Shown: positions 8,983 through 18,796 of the stretch, one piece after another | How the letters are laid out: every line of letters starts with the position of its first letter | How positions within the stretch are numbered: position 1 is the stretch's first letter | Assembly (NCBI GenBank): GCA_005503055.1 | Contig: SCOX01000006.1 | Coordinates: 186,001 to 250,000 of the forward strand | Origin: Lysobacteraceae bacterium P | Lineage (GTDB): Bacteria; Pseudomonadota; Gammaproteobacteria; Xanthomonadales; Xanthomonadaceae | Direction: 5' to 3' | DNA length: 64,000 nt | The notes under the pieces: model-generated | The model's input: only the letters and a program-made list of their open reading frames with translations | The model's database searches: none | What the model was told of the DNA's origin: nothing | Translations under genes and position numbers: made by a program

Positions 8983-10143
8983 GTGAGAAATTTCATCCGA
9001 ACCATGGGGCGCTGGCCTGTCGTCGGGCGCCCCGTGCGAACTCTCGTCGCTCTAGTTCGCCTTCCGGAGATGCTCGACCAGCTAGCTTGCCTTCCAGGCA
9101 TGGTGGAGCAGCAGGTGAACGTTGCCATTAGGCAGGAGACTACCGAAGAGACTCTGGCGAGAGGGCGGAGCAGTGCACTGGAAAGGGAGCTTGCGGCCTC
9201 TGCGCATCGCGAGCGACTTGAGGTGCTTTGCACCCAGACCAGCAATCGCATCGACAAACTCGAGGCCGAGCAGTTGCCCGCCATCCTCGACGCCCTTTCG
9301 GACGTGGAACGCCGGCAAAGTAGTTTGGACACGGACGCCGAGAACCTCGTCAACTCCGTCCCTGTCGCTCTGCGCAGCATCACCTGGAACCTGAAGCAGC
9401 TTTCCGATGCTATCTCTTCTCTTCAGGTCGGCATGAACGACATCGACGCATTGCGTTCGCTTCCGCAGCGCGTTTCAGAACTGTCCGGTTCGCTGCTTGA
9501 GGCGAATGATCGCGTCGAGTTCGTGCGTCGGGAAATCATGTTCGAGATGCGCTACGGGGCCTCTGGAGCACAAGCGCACGAAGCAACGCGCGAAGCCGCT
9601 GGGCATGGGGTCGAAAAGCGGGTGGTCGCATCCGACAAACTCGCCGCATCAAGAGCCGAAGGGAACCTGCGGTTGAACCTTGGATGCGGGCACATTCCGC
9701 TGTCGGGTTACCTCAACCTGGACCGCAGGGAACTGCCTGGTGTCGATATCGTCGCAGATGCCGGCGATATCCCTGTCGAGGCAGGCGAGGTCGCCGAAGT
9801 CTTCTCCGCGCACATGCTGGAACATTTCCCCCAGGAACAGTTGCGCAGGCAGTTGCTTCCGTACTGGCGGAGCCTCCTTGGTCCTGGAGGCACGTTCCGG
9901 GCAGTGGTCCCCGATGCCGAAGCGATGATCCGCGAGTACTCGGAGGGTCGCTATCCGTATGACGACCTTCGGGAAGTCACGTTTGGAGCCCAGGATTACG
10001 ATGGCGACTTCCACTTCAACATGTTCACGCCGAGCTCCATGGCCGAGCTGCTGATCGAAGCTGGCTTCAAGGATGTCAGGTTGATCGAATCAGCGCGTCG
10101 AAATGGGGCGTGTTACGAGTTCGACATCGCTGCGACGAAATAA
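8983..10143 (+). CDS. Coiled-coil protein with C-terminal SAM methyltransferase domain
   Basis: A 386-residue product starting at GTG 8983, chosen because GGAG at 8973-8976 sits at proper spacing; the frame extends upstream only into xanB. Residues up to about 200 are rich in Glu, Gln, Leu and Arg in heptad-like spacing and probably form a coiled coil. The C-terminal half is a class I methyltransferase beginning LRLNLGCGHIPLSGYLNLD, followed by VFSAHMLEHFPQEQL and LLGPGGTFRAVVPD. Proteins of this build occur in O-antigen and capsule clusters as chain-modifying or chain-length-controlling methyltransferases; that role is inferred here. The next gene follows after 12 bases. Confidence 0.8.
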   Translation: MRNFIRTMGRWPVVGRPVRTLVALVRLPEMLDQLACLPGMVEQQVNVAIRQETTEETLARGRSSALERELAASAHRERLEVLCTQTSNRIDKLEAEQLPAILDALSDVERRQSSLDTDAENLVNSVPVALRSITWNLKQLSDAISSLQVGMNDIDALRSLPQRVSELSGSLLEANDRVEFVRREIMFEMRYGASGAQAHEATREAAGHGVEKRVVASDKLAASRAEGNLRLNLGCGHIPLSGYLNLDRRELPGVDIVADAGDIPVEAGEVAEVFSAHMLEHFPQEQLRRQLLPYWRSLLGPGGTFRAVVPDAEAMIREYSEGRYPYDDLREVTFGAQDYDGDFHFNMFTPSSMAELLIEAGFKDVRLIESARRNGACYEFDIAATK

Positions 10144-10155
10144 GGAGAAGTTGGT

Positions 10156-11301
10156 ATGTCAAGCAATGCCCAGGATGCGCTCCAGCGCTATTACGAGAAC
10201 GCCTTCGAGACCGCGGGAGAAGGCGGCAGCATCTATGTCGAGATGACCGTGCTGGAGCGCGCGGGACACGACAGGAAGGCGCAGATTCTAGAGGAACTTG
10301 AACTTCCAGACCTTCGGGATGCCACCGTGGTGGACTACGGGGTCGGTTCGTGGGGCTTTGGATGCATCTTTCCGCGCCTGAAGCAATGCCGACGTGCCAT
10401 AGGCGTCGATATTTCGGAGTTCGCAGTCGAGTGCTCGAGGAAGCTCGCCGAGTCCGACGAGATCCTTCGCAACAGGCAGACTGAGTTCATCACGTCGACT
10501 GGCTACGACATCAGGATCGAGACCGGCACGGTAGAGCTGATGTTCGCCGGAGAGTGCATAGAACACATCGAAGATACGCCGGCGTTCCTCGCCGAGGTCT
10601 GGCGCGTTCTGAAGCCGGGCGGTACTGCGATTTTTACTACTCCCAACGCGAAGCCACACGCGTACCGGACGCTCGACTTGACGTGGGCGATGGGCCTGGA
10701 GCATGTAGCCCTTATGGACAGCCATCAGTTGATCGATGAGATCGAAGCGTACTTTTCGATCGAGTCCACGCGGGGATTCAACAGCACCATCCATCCGAAG
10801 CTTGACTCACATTGCACGGACGTTGAAACCGCAGTCGAGTGGGCGCGCGCGACTACCGATTTCCACGACGCCAGCGGGCTCGTCGTCATGGCAAGGAAGC
10901 GCGAAGGCATTTCACCGCAAGGCAGGCAGACCCACGTCGTGGTCGAGAGCGCCGAATCCAGGGCGACGCCTTCGCATCGTGATGTGAGCCTGTACCAGGA
11001 CGTCATGGGACGCATGGCTCCACTGGGCGGGACGATTGAAGTCGCGGTGCCTGCCGGAGCGAAGCGCTGCCAGCTCGTCCTTTGGAGTCACCCATGGAGT
11101 GGGATAGCGGCCATCGAAACCGCTGCATCGACGCGGGAGGTCGACCTGTACAGCCATGTGAGTGGATGTGTACGCGTCACGCTGGACCAGGAGGCGCTCG
11201 GCAATAGCGACGTAATCAAGATCCATGCGACTGGACGCCAACGAGCGACCAGCAGCGGGGCCGAAGTAATCTTCTTCCGGGCGATCTTCGCCCTGGGCTG
11301 A
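10156..11301 (+). CDS. SAM-dependent methyltransferase with beta-rich C-terminal extension
   Basis: A 381-residue protein preceded by AAGGAGAAG at 10142-10150. Residues about 50-190 form a class I methyltransferase: VVDYGVGSWGFG (motif I), AIGVDISEFAVECS, FAGECIEHIEDTPAFLAEVWRVLKPGGTAIFTTPN. The last hundred or so residues are a separate domain of alternating hydrophobic strands (IEVAVPAGAKRCQLVLWS, VRVTLDQEAL, EVIFFRAIFAL) that could be a beta-sandwich binding glycan. I do not recognise that domain. It sits six bases before the GT2-GT4 gene and after another methyltransferase, which points to modification of a cell-surface glycan. Confidence 0.8.
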   Translation: MSSNAQDALQRYYENAFETAGEGGSIYVEMTVLERAGHDRKAQILEELELPDLRDATVVDYGVGSWGFGCIFPRLKQCRRAIGVDISEFAVECSRKLAESDEILRNRQTEFITSTGYDIRIETGTVELMFAGECIEHIEDTPAFLAEVWRVLKPGGTAIFTTPNAKPHAYRTLDLTWAMGLEHVALMDSHQLIDEIEAYFSIESTRGFNSTIHPKLDSHCTDVETAVEWARATTDFHDASGLVVMARKREGISPQGRQTHVVVESAESRATPSHRDVSLYQDVMGRMAPLGGTIEVAVPAGAKRCQLVLWSHPWSGIAAIETAASTREVDLYSHVSGCVRVTLDQEALGNSDVIKIHATGRQRATSSGAEVIFFRAIFALG

Positions 11302-11307
11302 ATCACG

Positions 11308-13524
11308 ATGAATCAACCCCCGAGCTTCTCAATCGTCATCAACACGCTCAATCGCGGCGATCTGCTCCAGAAGACGCTCGAAAGCCTGCAGTGGCTCGAT
11401 TACGGTGGCGAGTTCGAAGTTGTGGTCGTCAATGGCCCCTCGACGGATAACTCCGACGAGGTCATCGAACGCTGGAAGCCGCGGATCCGTGCCGGAAAAT
11501 GCGATGTCGCGAACCTTTCGGTTTCGCGCAACATCGGCATATGCATGGCGCAAGGCGACGTGGTGGCATTCATTGACGACGACGCAATCCCGGAGCCCGA
11601 ATGGCTCGAGCAGCTCGCGACGGCGTACGCCGACCCGAACGTGGGAGGTGCGGGTGGCCTGGTCTATGACCATACCGGCTACTCATTCCAGTATCGCTAT
11701 GGCGTCGTGGATCGCTTTGGCAATGCTGATCTGACACCCGAAGGACCTGCGCCCCGCTTGGCCTTTCCAAAAAGCGATCGCGTCCCACATCTGCTTGGTG
11801 CCAACTCGTCGTTCCGACGATCTGCGCTTTTGGAGATCGGTGGTTTTGACGAGGAGTTCGAGTACTTCTTGGACGAAACGGATGTGTGCTTGCGCATCGT
11901 GGACGCCGGCTATGTGATCGCCCAGATTCCTTGTGCCTACGTGCATCACAAGTTTGCGCCAAGCAACGTCCGCAGTACGAATCGCGTGCCGCGGTACCGA
12001 TACCCGATTATCAAGAACAAGGTCTACTTCACCCTCAAGCATGCCCGTGAGTTTCATTCCCTCCAGCGCGTGTTGCAGGAACAACAGACGTTCATCGAAT
12101 CCCAACGCGCACAGGTCAAGTGGTGCCTGGACAATGGCATGCTCGACAGCGATGACGTCAGTCGTTTCGAGTCGGACGTCGAGCGGGGGCTGAGTACTGG
12201 CCTGGCGCGGGGATTCGAGGGTGTCGCATCGGGATCCTACATCGACAGTTCCAAGCAGGAACGCTGGCGCGGCGTGTTCCTCCCCTTCTCCACACACTCG
12301 CTTCAGGATCGCAAGTGTGTCGTGCTTGTGTCCGCCGACTACCCTCCGGAACACTCGGGTGGAGTTGCGACGTTCAACAAGGATCTTGCCGAGGCGCTGG
12401 GCGCGCGTGGGCACACGGTCCATGTAGTGACGAGAAGTTGCGACATCGATCGCGTGGACTTCGAGAACGGAGTATGGGTGCATCGCATGCTCGCGGCGCC
12501 TGTCGAGCGTTCCGCCCATGCCGAACGCGCCAACGTGCCCCAGCACATTTGGGACTGGTCGGCCACGGCCTTGCGCGAAGTTGCGCGCATAGCAGAGCAC
12601 CGCAAGATCGATGTCGTCGAAGCGCCGATATGGGATTGCGAGGGCATCGCATTCCTGTTCGACGCCCGCTGGCCGCTCGTCACCAGCTTGCAGACCACGC
12701 TCCACTTCTGGCTGGACAGCCATCCCGAGTACCGGGAGGACGAAGCGTGGATGTCGGGGTTCGGAGCGCCGATGATGGCGCTCGAGCGGACCCTGATGCT
12801 GGGCTCGGATGGCGTACGTTCCATCAGCTCGGCGATTCGCCGCGACATCGAAGCGGCCTACGACATCGAGTTCGAAGCCGAACGAGTTGCCGTGCAGCCA
12901 CTGGGTCTTGCGGACCTCGCGCCGCAGTTGGACGCCCCCAATGACGCGCCGGAAGTCCTGTTCGTCGGGCGGTTGGAAGCGAGGAAGGGCATCGATGTGC
13001 TGCTGGCTGCGATCCCCCTCGTCTTGGGCGAGGTTCCGCACGCACGGTTCTCGATCGTCGGGGACGACACGTTGGCTGGTCGGGATGGGCGCACCTACAA
13101 GGAGACATTCCTCGCCGGCGGCGACTGGAGCGGCGCGGTCCGCTTCGAGGGGCGAATGGATGACGACGCTTTGCCAGGCGCCTACTCGCGATGCGATGTG
13201 TTTGTTGCGCCCAGCCGTTTCGAGTCGTTCGGCCTGGTGCTCCTGGAGGCGATGCGCGCCGCAAAGCCCGTCATCGGCTGCGATGTCGGCGGCATGCCGG
13301 AAGTGATCGATGACGGCAAAAGTGGGCTCCTGGTGCCGCCCAGCGATCCGCGAGCGCTGGCCGACGCGATCATCCGCCTGCTACGCGATCCCGCGCTGAG
13401 GCAGCAGATGGGGCGCGCAGGCCGCGAACGCTTCCTGGCTAGTTTCACCTCGGGACGGATGGCCCAGGAAAGCGAATCCCTGTACGTCGGCGCCATCGAA
13501 GTCCATTCGCGTTCATTGGGATGA
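11308..13524 (+). CDS. Bifunctional glycosyltransferase, GT2 domain fused to GT4 domain
   Basis: A 738-residue protein with two glycosyltransferase modules. The N-terminal half is GT-A fold family 2, with SIVINTLNRGDLLQKTLESL at residues 8-27, the metal-binding FIDDDAIPEPEW and the acceptor-side EYFLDETDVCLRI. A linker of about 80 residues with few domain features follows. The C-terminal half is GT-B fold family 4: VLVSADYPPEHSGGVATF (acceptor domain), then LFVGRLEARKGIDVLLAA and FVAPSRFESFGLVLLEAM with the conserved nucleotide-sugar EX7E region. It probably adds two successive sugars to a lipid-linked or surface glycan. It is the last gene of the run starting at xanB. Confidence 0.88.
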   Translation: MNQPPSFSIVINTLNRGDLLQKTLESLQWLDYGGEFEVVVVNGPSTDNSDEVIERWKPRIRAGKCDVANLSVSRNIGICMAQGDVVAFIDDDAIPEPEWLEQLATAYADPNVGGAGGLVYDHTGYSFQYRYGVVDRFGNADLTPEGPAPRLAFPKSDRVPHLLGANSSFRRSALLEIGGFDEEFEYFLDETDVCLRIVDAGYVIAQIPCAYVHHKFAPSNVRSTNRVPRYRYPIIKNKVYFTLKHAREFHSLQRVLQEQQTFIESQRAQVKWCLDNGMLDSDDVSRFESDVERGLSTGLARGFEGVASGSYIDSSKQERWRGVFLPFSTHSLQDRKCVVLVSADYPPEHSGGVATFNKDLAEALGARGHTVHVVTRSCDIDRVDFENGVWVHRMLAAPVERSAHAERANVPQHIWDWSATALREVARIAEHRKIDVVEAPIWDCEGIAFLFDARWPLVTSLQTTLHFWLDSHPEYREDEAWMSGFGAPMMALERTLMLGSDGVRSISSAIRRDIEAAYDIEFEAERVAVQPLGLADLAPQLDAPNDAPEVLFVGRLEARKGIDVLLAAIPLVLGEVPHARFSIVGDDTLAGRDGRTYKETFLAGGDWSGAVRFEGRMDDDALPGAYSRCDVFVAPSRFESFGLVLLEAMRAAKPVIGCDVGGMPEVIDDGKSGLLVPPSDPRALADAIIRLLRDPALRQQMGRAGRERFLASFTSGRMAQESESLYVGAIEVHSRSLG

Positions 13525-13557
13525 CCACATCGCGCCGGTGAGGCACGCGCCGTGGGG

Positions 13558-14475
13558 CTATCCAAGCGTGCGGTCCCGCAGCACATCGATCATCGTCCTG
13601 ACGAAGCGGTCGTCACTTCCCGGCGCCTGGGCGAAGAACAACGACGGCTCGCACAGCTCCAGTTCGAGCAGGCACGGTTCGCCGTCGCCGTCGCGGATCA
13701 GGTCCACGCGCGCGTAGAGCGGCGCTTCGCGCAGTCGAAGTGCGTCGCGCGCAGCGGACAGCACGCGTTCGGCCAGCGCCAGCTCGCCCGGCGAGGGCAT
13801 GCGCGGCGTGATCGCCTCGGCCGCGAACAGATGGTCGGTCGGACCTTCGCCGGGCCGCAGCAGCGGGGCTTTGCGGATCGCATGGCTGAACTGGCCGTCG
13901 AAGTACATCAGGCCCGTCTCGCCGTGCTCGTCCACCGACGCCAGGTAGGGTTGCAGCATCGCGCTGCGCTCGGCATCGAGCAGGCGCGCCAGGTGATTGG
14001 CCGCGGCGAATTCTTGCGAACGCGCATAGCGCTGCGCGTCCTTTGAGCCCGCGCCGACGGTTGGCTTAACGACGAATTCCGCCGCGTCTTCATGCGCCGC
14101 AAGGAACGCCTGCAGCGCCGGAAGCGGCTCCATGTCGGGTTCGACGAACGCCGTCGGCACCACCGGCACGCCGCGCGCGGCAAGCTCGCCGAGGTAATGC
14201 TTGTCGGTGTTCCATTCCACCACGGGCAATGGATTCAGCAGCCGCGTCTGCGTTGAGGTCCGCGTGCACCAGGCCAGGAATTCGTCCAATCGCGCCGTGT
14301 AGTCCCACGGTGAGCGCAGGATCGCCGCGTCGAAGCGGCTCCAGCCCACCGTCGCGTCGTCCCAGGCGCGCACCTGCACGTGAAGGCCGGCGCGCGCGCA
14401 GGCATCGAGCAGGGGCGCTAGGTCGTCGTCCACACCGGCGGCGGCAATGGCGGTCACAAGGGCGATCCGGGTCAT
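13558..14475 (-). CDS. ATP-grasp family protein (RimK-like)
   Basis: A 305-residue protein beginning MTRIALVTA. It has the ATP-grasp layout: an N-terminal alpha/beta domain ([18 protein letters not shown]), the ATP-binding strand [17 protein letters not shown], and a metal/phosphate segment [31 protein letters not shown]. Such proteins join a carboxylate to an amine or thiol, but the substrate here is unknown. A TTG two codons upstream could also start it; the ATG at 14475 is taken. It converges with the GT2-GT4 gene (33-base gap) and diverges from the CoA-transferase, so it is transcribed alone. Confidence 0.8.
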   Translation of the reverse strand: MTRIALVTAIAAAGVDDDLAPLLDACARAGLHVQVRAWDDATVGWSRFDAAILRSPWDYTARLDEFLAWCTRTSTQTRLLNPLPVVEWNTDKHYLGELAARGVPVVPTAFVEPDMEPLPALQAFLAAHEDAAEFVVKPTVGAGSKDAQRYARSQEFAAANHLARLLDAERSAMLQPYLASVDEHGETGLMYFDGQFSHAIRKAPLLRPGEGPTDHLFAAEAITPRMPSPGELALAERVLSAARDALRLREAPLYARVDLIRDGDGEPCLLELELCEPSLFFAQAPGSDDRFVRTMIDVLRDRTLG

Positions 14476-14619
14476 GGGCAAAGTCTAGACGCTCGCGCGG
14501 CAGGTGGTCGCGATGCCCCGCACATCCGCCCGGCCCGGCATGCCCGAACGTACGGTGGGGGAGGGGCCCATTGCCACGGTAAACTCCGGCCATTGCGCAG
14601 ATCCCGAACGGAGTCCGTC

Positions 14620-15342
14620 ATGGCCGCGACGCAAAACGGCAAGCAAGACAAGGTCTTTTCCGGCGCGAAGGCCGCGCTCGACGGCATCGTTGCCGACGGC
14701 CAGACCCTCGCGGTCGGTGGCTTCGGCCTGTGCGGCATTCCCGAAGCGCTGATCGCCGCGTTACGCGACAGCGGCGTGAAAGGCCTGACCGCCATTTCCA
14801 ACAACGCCGGCGTCGACGGTTTCGGCCTGGGCCTGCTGCTGGAGACGCGCCAGATCAGGAAGATGATTTCGTCCTACGTGGGCGAGAACAAGGAGTTCGA
14901 GCGCCAGTTCCTCTCCGGCGAGCTCGAACTGGAATTCAATCCCCAGGGCACGCTGGCCGAGCGCCTGCGTGCCGGTGGCGCGGGCATCCCCGCGTTCTTC
15001 ACCCGCACCGGCTATGGCACCGTCGTGGCCGAAGGCAAGGAAACGCGCGAGTTCGATGGCCACCACTACGTGATGGAAACCGCGCTCAAGGCCGATGTCT
15101 CGCTCGTGAAGGCGTGGAAGGCCGACAAGTCCGGCAACCTGGTGTTCCGCAAGACCGCGCGCAACTTCAATCCGGCGTGCGCGATGGCGGGCGCGATCTG
15201 CGTGGCCGAGGTCGAGGAATTGGTGGAGGTCGGCCAGATCGATCCCGACCACGTGCACCTGCCCGGCATCTACGTCGACCGCATCGTCGTCAACGCCTCT
15301 CCCGAGAAGCGCATCGAACAGCGCACCGTGCGCGCCGCCTGA
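14620..15342 (+). CDS. scoA: 3-oxoacid CoA-transferase, subunit A
   Basis: A 240-residue alpha subunit of succinyl-CoA:3-ketoacid CoA-transferase, which moves CoA from succinyl-CoA to acetoacetate in ketone-body or short-chain acid use. The family glycine loop is at [13 protein letters not shown], followed by [33 protein letters not shown] and [11 protein letters not shown]. The ATG at 14620 follows CGGAG at 14609-14613; the open frame upstream to 14593 has no conserved sequence. It is paired with subunit B 36 bases downstream. Homologues named atoD act on acetate, so the exact acid is inferred. Confidence 0.93.
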   Translation: MAATQNGKQDKVFSGAKAALDGIVADGQTLAVGGFGLCGIPEALIAALRDSGVKGLTAISNNAGVDGFGLGLLLETRQIRKMISSYVGENKEFERQFLSGELELEFNPQGTLAERLRAGGAGIPAFFTRTGYGTVVAEGKETREFDGHHYVMETALKADVSLVKAWKADKSGNLVFRKTARNFNPACAMAGAICVAEVEELVEVGQIDPDHVHLPGIYVDRIVVNASPEKRIEQRTVRAA

Positions 15343-15378
15343 CCGCGCGCCGATCCACACGAACACAGGACTACGACC

Positions 15379-16017
<639 letters not shown>

Positions 16018-16024
16018 AGCATCG

Positions 16025-16999
16025 ATGAAGGTCCTGGTGTGCGGCGGTGCTGGCTATATCGGCTCGCACATGGTGCGCCGTCTGTCGCACGACGGTATCG
16101 AGCCTGTCGTCTTTGACAACCTCTCGACCGGCCATCGCGAGGCCGTCGGGGATGCAACCTTCGTCCAGGGAGATCTACTGGAACGCGACGACCTGCGCGC
16201 GCTGTTTTCGCGGCACCGCTTCGATGCCGTCATGCATTTCTGCGCGCGCTCGCTGGTTGGCGAATCGGTGCAGCAGCCGTACGCCTATTACGAGAACAAC
16301 GTCGCCGGCACGCTCAACCTGCTGCAGGCGATGCGCGAAGCCGACGTCGGCAAGCTGGTGTTCTCGTCCACTGCAGCCGTTTTCGGACATCCGGAAACCG
16401 AACTGATCGACGAGTCGCATCCGACCCGGCCGATCAATCCTTACGGGGCGAGCAAGCGGATGGTCGAGATCATGCTGGCGGATGCCGCTCGCGCCTATGG
16501 CCTGCGTTCGGTCGCCCTGCGCTATTTCAATGCGGCGGGCGCATCGCCGCAGGGGGATATCGGCGAATCCCATTCGCCCGAAACGCACCTGATCCCGAAC
16601 ATGCTGTGCGCGGCCAACGGCGATGCGCCGGCATTGAAGGTCTTCGGCAACGACTACGCCACCCCGGACGGCACTTGCGTCCGCGATTACGTGCATGTCG
16701 ACGATCTTGCCGACGCGCATTCGCGGGCACTGGATTTCATGGCGTCGAACGAGGGCGCGCATGCCTTCAACCTCGGCAACGGTGCCGGATTCAGTGTGCT
16801 GCAGATGATCCAGGCCGCGGGCGAAGTGGCGAAGCGGCCGATTCCGTTCGAGGTTGCACCGCGACGCGCGGGAGACCCGGACCGGCTCGTCGCCGGAAGC
16901 GCGAAGGCTCGCCGCGATCTTGGCTGGCAGCCGCGTTACACGGACATCGCCGAGATCATCGACACCGCATGGCGCTGGCACCGCAACGCAAGGTACTGA
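16025..16999 (+). CDS. galE: UDP-glucose 4-epimerase
   Basis: A 324-residue extended short-chain dehydrogenase that interconverts UDP-glucose and UDP-galactose using bound NAD. It shows the Rossmann motif CGGAGYIGSHM at the N-terminus, FDNLSTGHREAV, the catalytic serine in VFSSTAAVFG and tyrosine-lysine in YGASK, then ALRYFNAAGASPQGDIGE, a run typical of GalE. The C-terminal part carries GTCVRDYVHVDDLADAH. It begins seven bases after scoB and converges with etfD. It likely feeds galactose residues to the surface glycans of region 1. Confidence 0.94.
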   Translation: MKVLVCGGAGYIGSHMVRRLSHDGIEPVVFDNLSTGHREAVGDATFVQGDLLERDDLRALFSRHRFDAVMHFCARSLVGESVQQPYAYYENNVAGTLNLLQAMREADVGKLVFSSTAAVFGHPETELIDESHPTRPINPYGASKRMVEIMLADAARAYGLRSVALRYFNAAGASPQGDIGESHSPETHLIPNMLCAANGDAPALKVFGNDYATPDGTCVRDYVHVDDLADAHSRALDFMASNEGAHAFNLGNGAGFSVLQMIQAAGEVAKRPIPFEVAPRRAGDPDRLVAGSAKARRDLGWQPRYTDIAEIIDTAWRWHRNARY

Positions 17000-17009
17000 T
17001 GCCCGAAAC

Positions 17010-17023
17010 GCGCCCGCGGGCGC
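17010..17023. terminator. Short palindrome between convergent galE and etfD
   Basis: A 14-bp perfect palindrome, GCGCCCGCGGGCGC, lies in the 34-base gap between the two convergent stop codons. A termination role is possible from position only. Confidence 0.3.
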
Positions 17024-17033
17024 GCCCGGTGCC

Positions 17034-18671
17034 TCAGAGATTCTGGTAATTCGGCCCCGAGCCGCCTTCCGGCGTCACCCAGTCGATGATCTCGTAGGGA
17101 TCCTTGATGTCGCAGGTCTTGCAGTGGACGCAGTTGGCGGCGTTGATCTGCAACCGCTTGCCGGCCTCGTCCTGCACGATCTCGTACACCGCTGCCGGGC
17201 AGAAGCGCGTGCACGGGTTGTCGTACTCCTCGGCGCAGCGCGTGATGCAGATGGAGGTGTCGCGCACCTTCAGGTGCACCGGCTGGTCCTCGTCGTGCTC
17301 GGTCGCGGCGTAGTACACGCCCTGCAGGCGGTCGCGCGGCGCCAGCTTGCGGTCGATGTAGTCGCGCTTGGGCGTTTCGTGGTCGCCGACCTTGTCGAGC
17401 GAATTCCAGTCCGGCTTGTTCTTCAGGGTCCACGGCGACAGGCCCATCGTCACCGTTTCCCATGCCGAATTGAGGATGCCGAACCACAGGCCGCGCTTGA
17501 AGCCGGGCTTGATGTTGCGGACCTTCTTCAGCTCGTCCATTGCTTCCGAACCACGCAGCTTGGCGTCGAAACCCTGCGGCGAAAGTTGCGAGGCGGCCAG
17601 GTGTTCGGCAGCGAGCATGCCCGAGCGGATCGCCTGATGCGTGCCCTTGATCTTGGGCACGTTGAGCAGGCCGGCGGTGTCGCCGATCAGCAGCGCGCCG
17701 GGCATCTCGCACTTGGGCAGCGACTGCCAGCCGCCGGTCACGATCGCGCGCGCACCGGCCGACAGGATGGTGCCGCCTTCCAGCAACGGCTCGAACAGCG
17801 GATGGTTCTTCCATTGCTGGAAGGCCTCCCACGGCTTGTATTCCGGATCCTGGTAATCCAGGCCGCTGACGTAGCCCAGCGCGATGCGGCCCTTGTCGAG
17901 GTGGTAGAGGAAGCCGCCGCCATAGACCTGGTTGTCGGCGGGCCAGCCGAAGCTGTGGACGATCTTGCCGGGTGTCACGCGATCTTCCGGCACCTGCCAC
18001 AGTTCCTTGATGCCGATGGAGTAGCCCTGCGGATCGCTGTCGGCGTCGAGCTCGAAACGCTTGATCAGACGCTTGGTGAGGTGGCCGCGTGCGCCTTCGG
18101 CCAGCACGGTCACCTTGGCGCGGATGTCGATGCCCGCCGTGTAGCCCGGCTTGTGCGAGCCGTCCTTCGCCACGCCCATGTCGCCGATGCGCACGCCGAC
18201 GACGGCACCGCTCTCGTCGTGCAGCGTCTCGGCCGCGGCGAAACCGGGGTAGATCTCCACGCCCAGCGCTTCGGCCTGCGGCGCCAGCCAGGCGCACATC
18301 GCGCCGAGGCTGACGATGAAGTTGCCGTGGTTGTGCATGCCGGGCGGAATCGGCAGGCGGTGGTGACCCTTGTGCGTGAGCAGCCAGAACTCGTCGTGCT
18401 TGGCCGGCACGCAGATCGGCGGCGGATTGTCGCGCCAGCCTGGAAGCAGCGCGTCGAGCGGGGCCGGCTCGATGACCGCGCCGGAGAGGATGTGCGCGCC
18501 GATGGTCGAGGCCTTCTCGATCACGCACACCGAGATATCGGGGTTCAGCTGCTTCAGGCGGATCGCGAACGACAGCCCGGCCGGACCTGCGCCGACGGTG
18601 ACGACGTCGTACTCCATCACGTCGCGTTCGACGGCGGGCTGCTCGACGGCGTTGGCATCAGGCTGGGTCAT
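17034..18671 (-). CDS. etfD: Electron transfer flavoprotein-ubiquinone oxidoreductase
   Basis: A 545-residue membrane-associated FAD and iron-sulfur enzyme that passes electrons from reduced ETF (etfBA, 5.6-7.3 kb) to ubiquinone. FAD binding is seen at YDVVTVGAGPAGLSFAIRLKQL near residue 20. LIGDTAGLLNVPKIKGTHQA is the second FAD signature. The C-terminus has the single 4Fe-4S cluster motif NCVHCKTCDIKDP together with an upstream Cys in the CTRFCPAAVYEI region. The frame runs upstream to 19034, but the ATG at 18671 is the start that fits family length and leaves the promoter beside the divergent dioxygenase gene. Confidence 0.95.
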   Translation of the reverse strand: MTQPDANAVEQPAVERDVMEYDVVTVGAGPAGLSFAIRLKQLNPDISVCVIEKASTIGAHILSGAVIEPAPLDALLPGWRDNPPPICVPAKHDEFWLLTHKGHHRLPIPPGMHNHGNFIVSLGAMCAWLAPQAEALGVEIYPGFAAAETLHDESGAVVGVRIGDMGVAKDGSHKPGYTAGIDIRAKVTVLAEGARGHLTKRLIKRFELDADSDPQGYSIGIKELWQVPEDRVTPGKIVHSFGWPADNQVYGGGFLYHLDKGRIALGYVSGLDYQDPEYKPWEAFQQWKNHPLFEPLLEGGTILSAGARAIVTGGWQSLPKCEMPGALLIGDTAGLLNVPKIKGTHQAIRSGMLAAEHLAASQLSPQGFDAKLRGSEAMDELKKVRNIKPGFKRGLWFGILNSAWETVTMGLSPWTLKNKPDWNSLDKVGDHETPKRDYIDRKLAPRDRLQGVYYAATEHDEDQPVHLKVRDTSICITRCAEEYDNPCTRFCPAAVYEIVQDEAGKRLQINAANCVHCKTCDIKDPYEIIDWVTPEGGSGPNYQNL

Positions 18672-18796
18672 GCGGAAGGCTCCGGAACGGGCTGGCGTAC
18701 AGCGGCTGGCGATATCGACGGTAGATTGTCGCGGGTTGGGCAAGGGGCGGCAAATCGGCAGCCCTCGACCCGCAATACGTCGTGCTAGCGTGGCGT

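Noticed and set aside
16854-18788. A 644-codon frame opposite etfD
   Set aside because: No motif is present; it is the antisense of a strong ETF-ubiquinone oxidoreductase gene.
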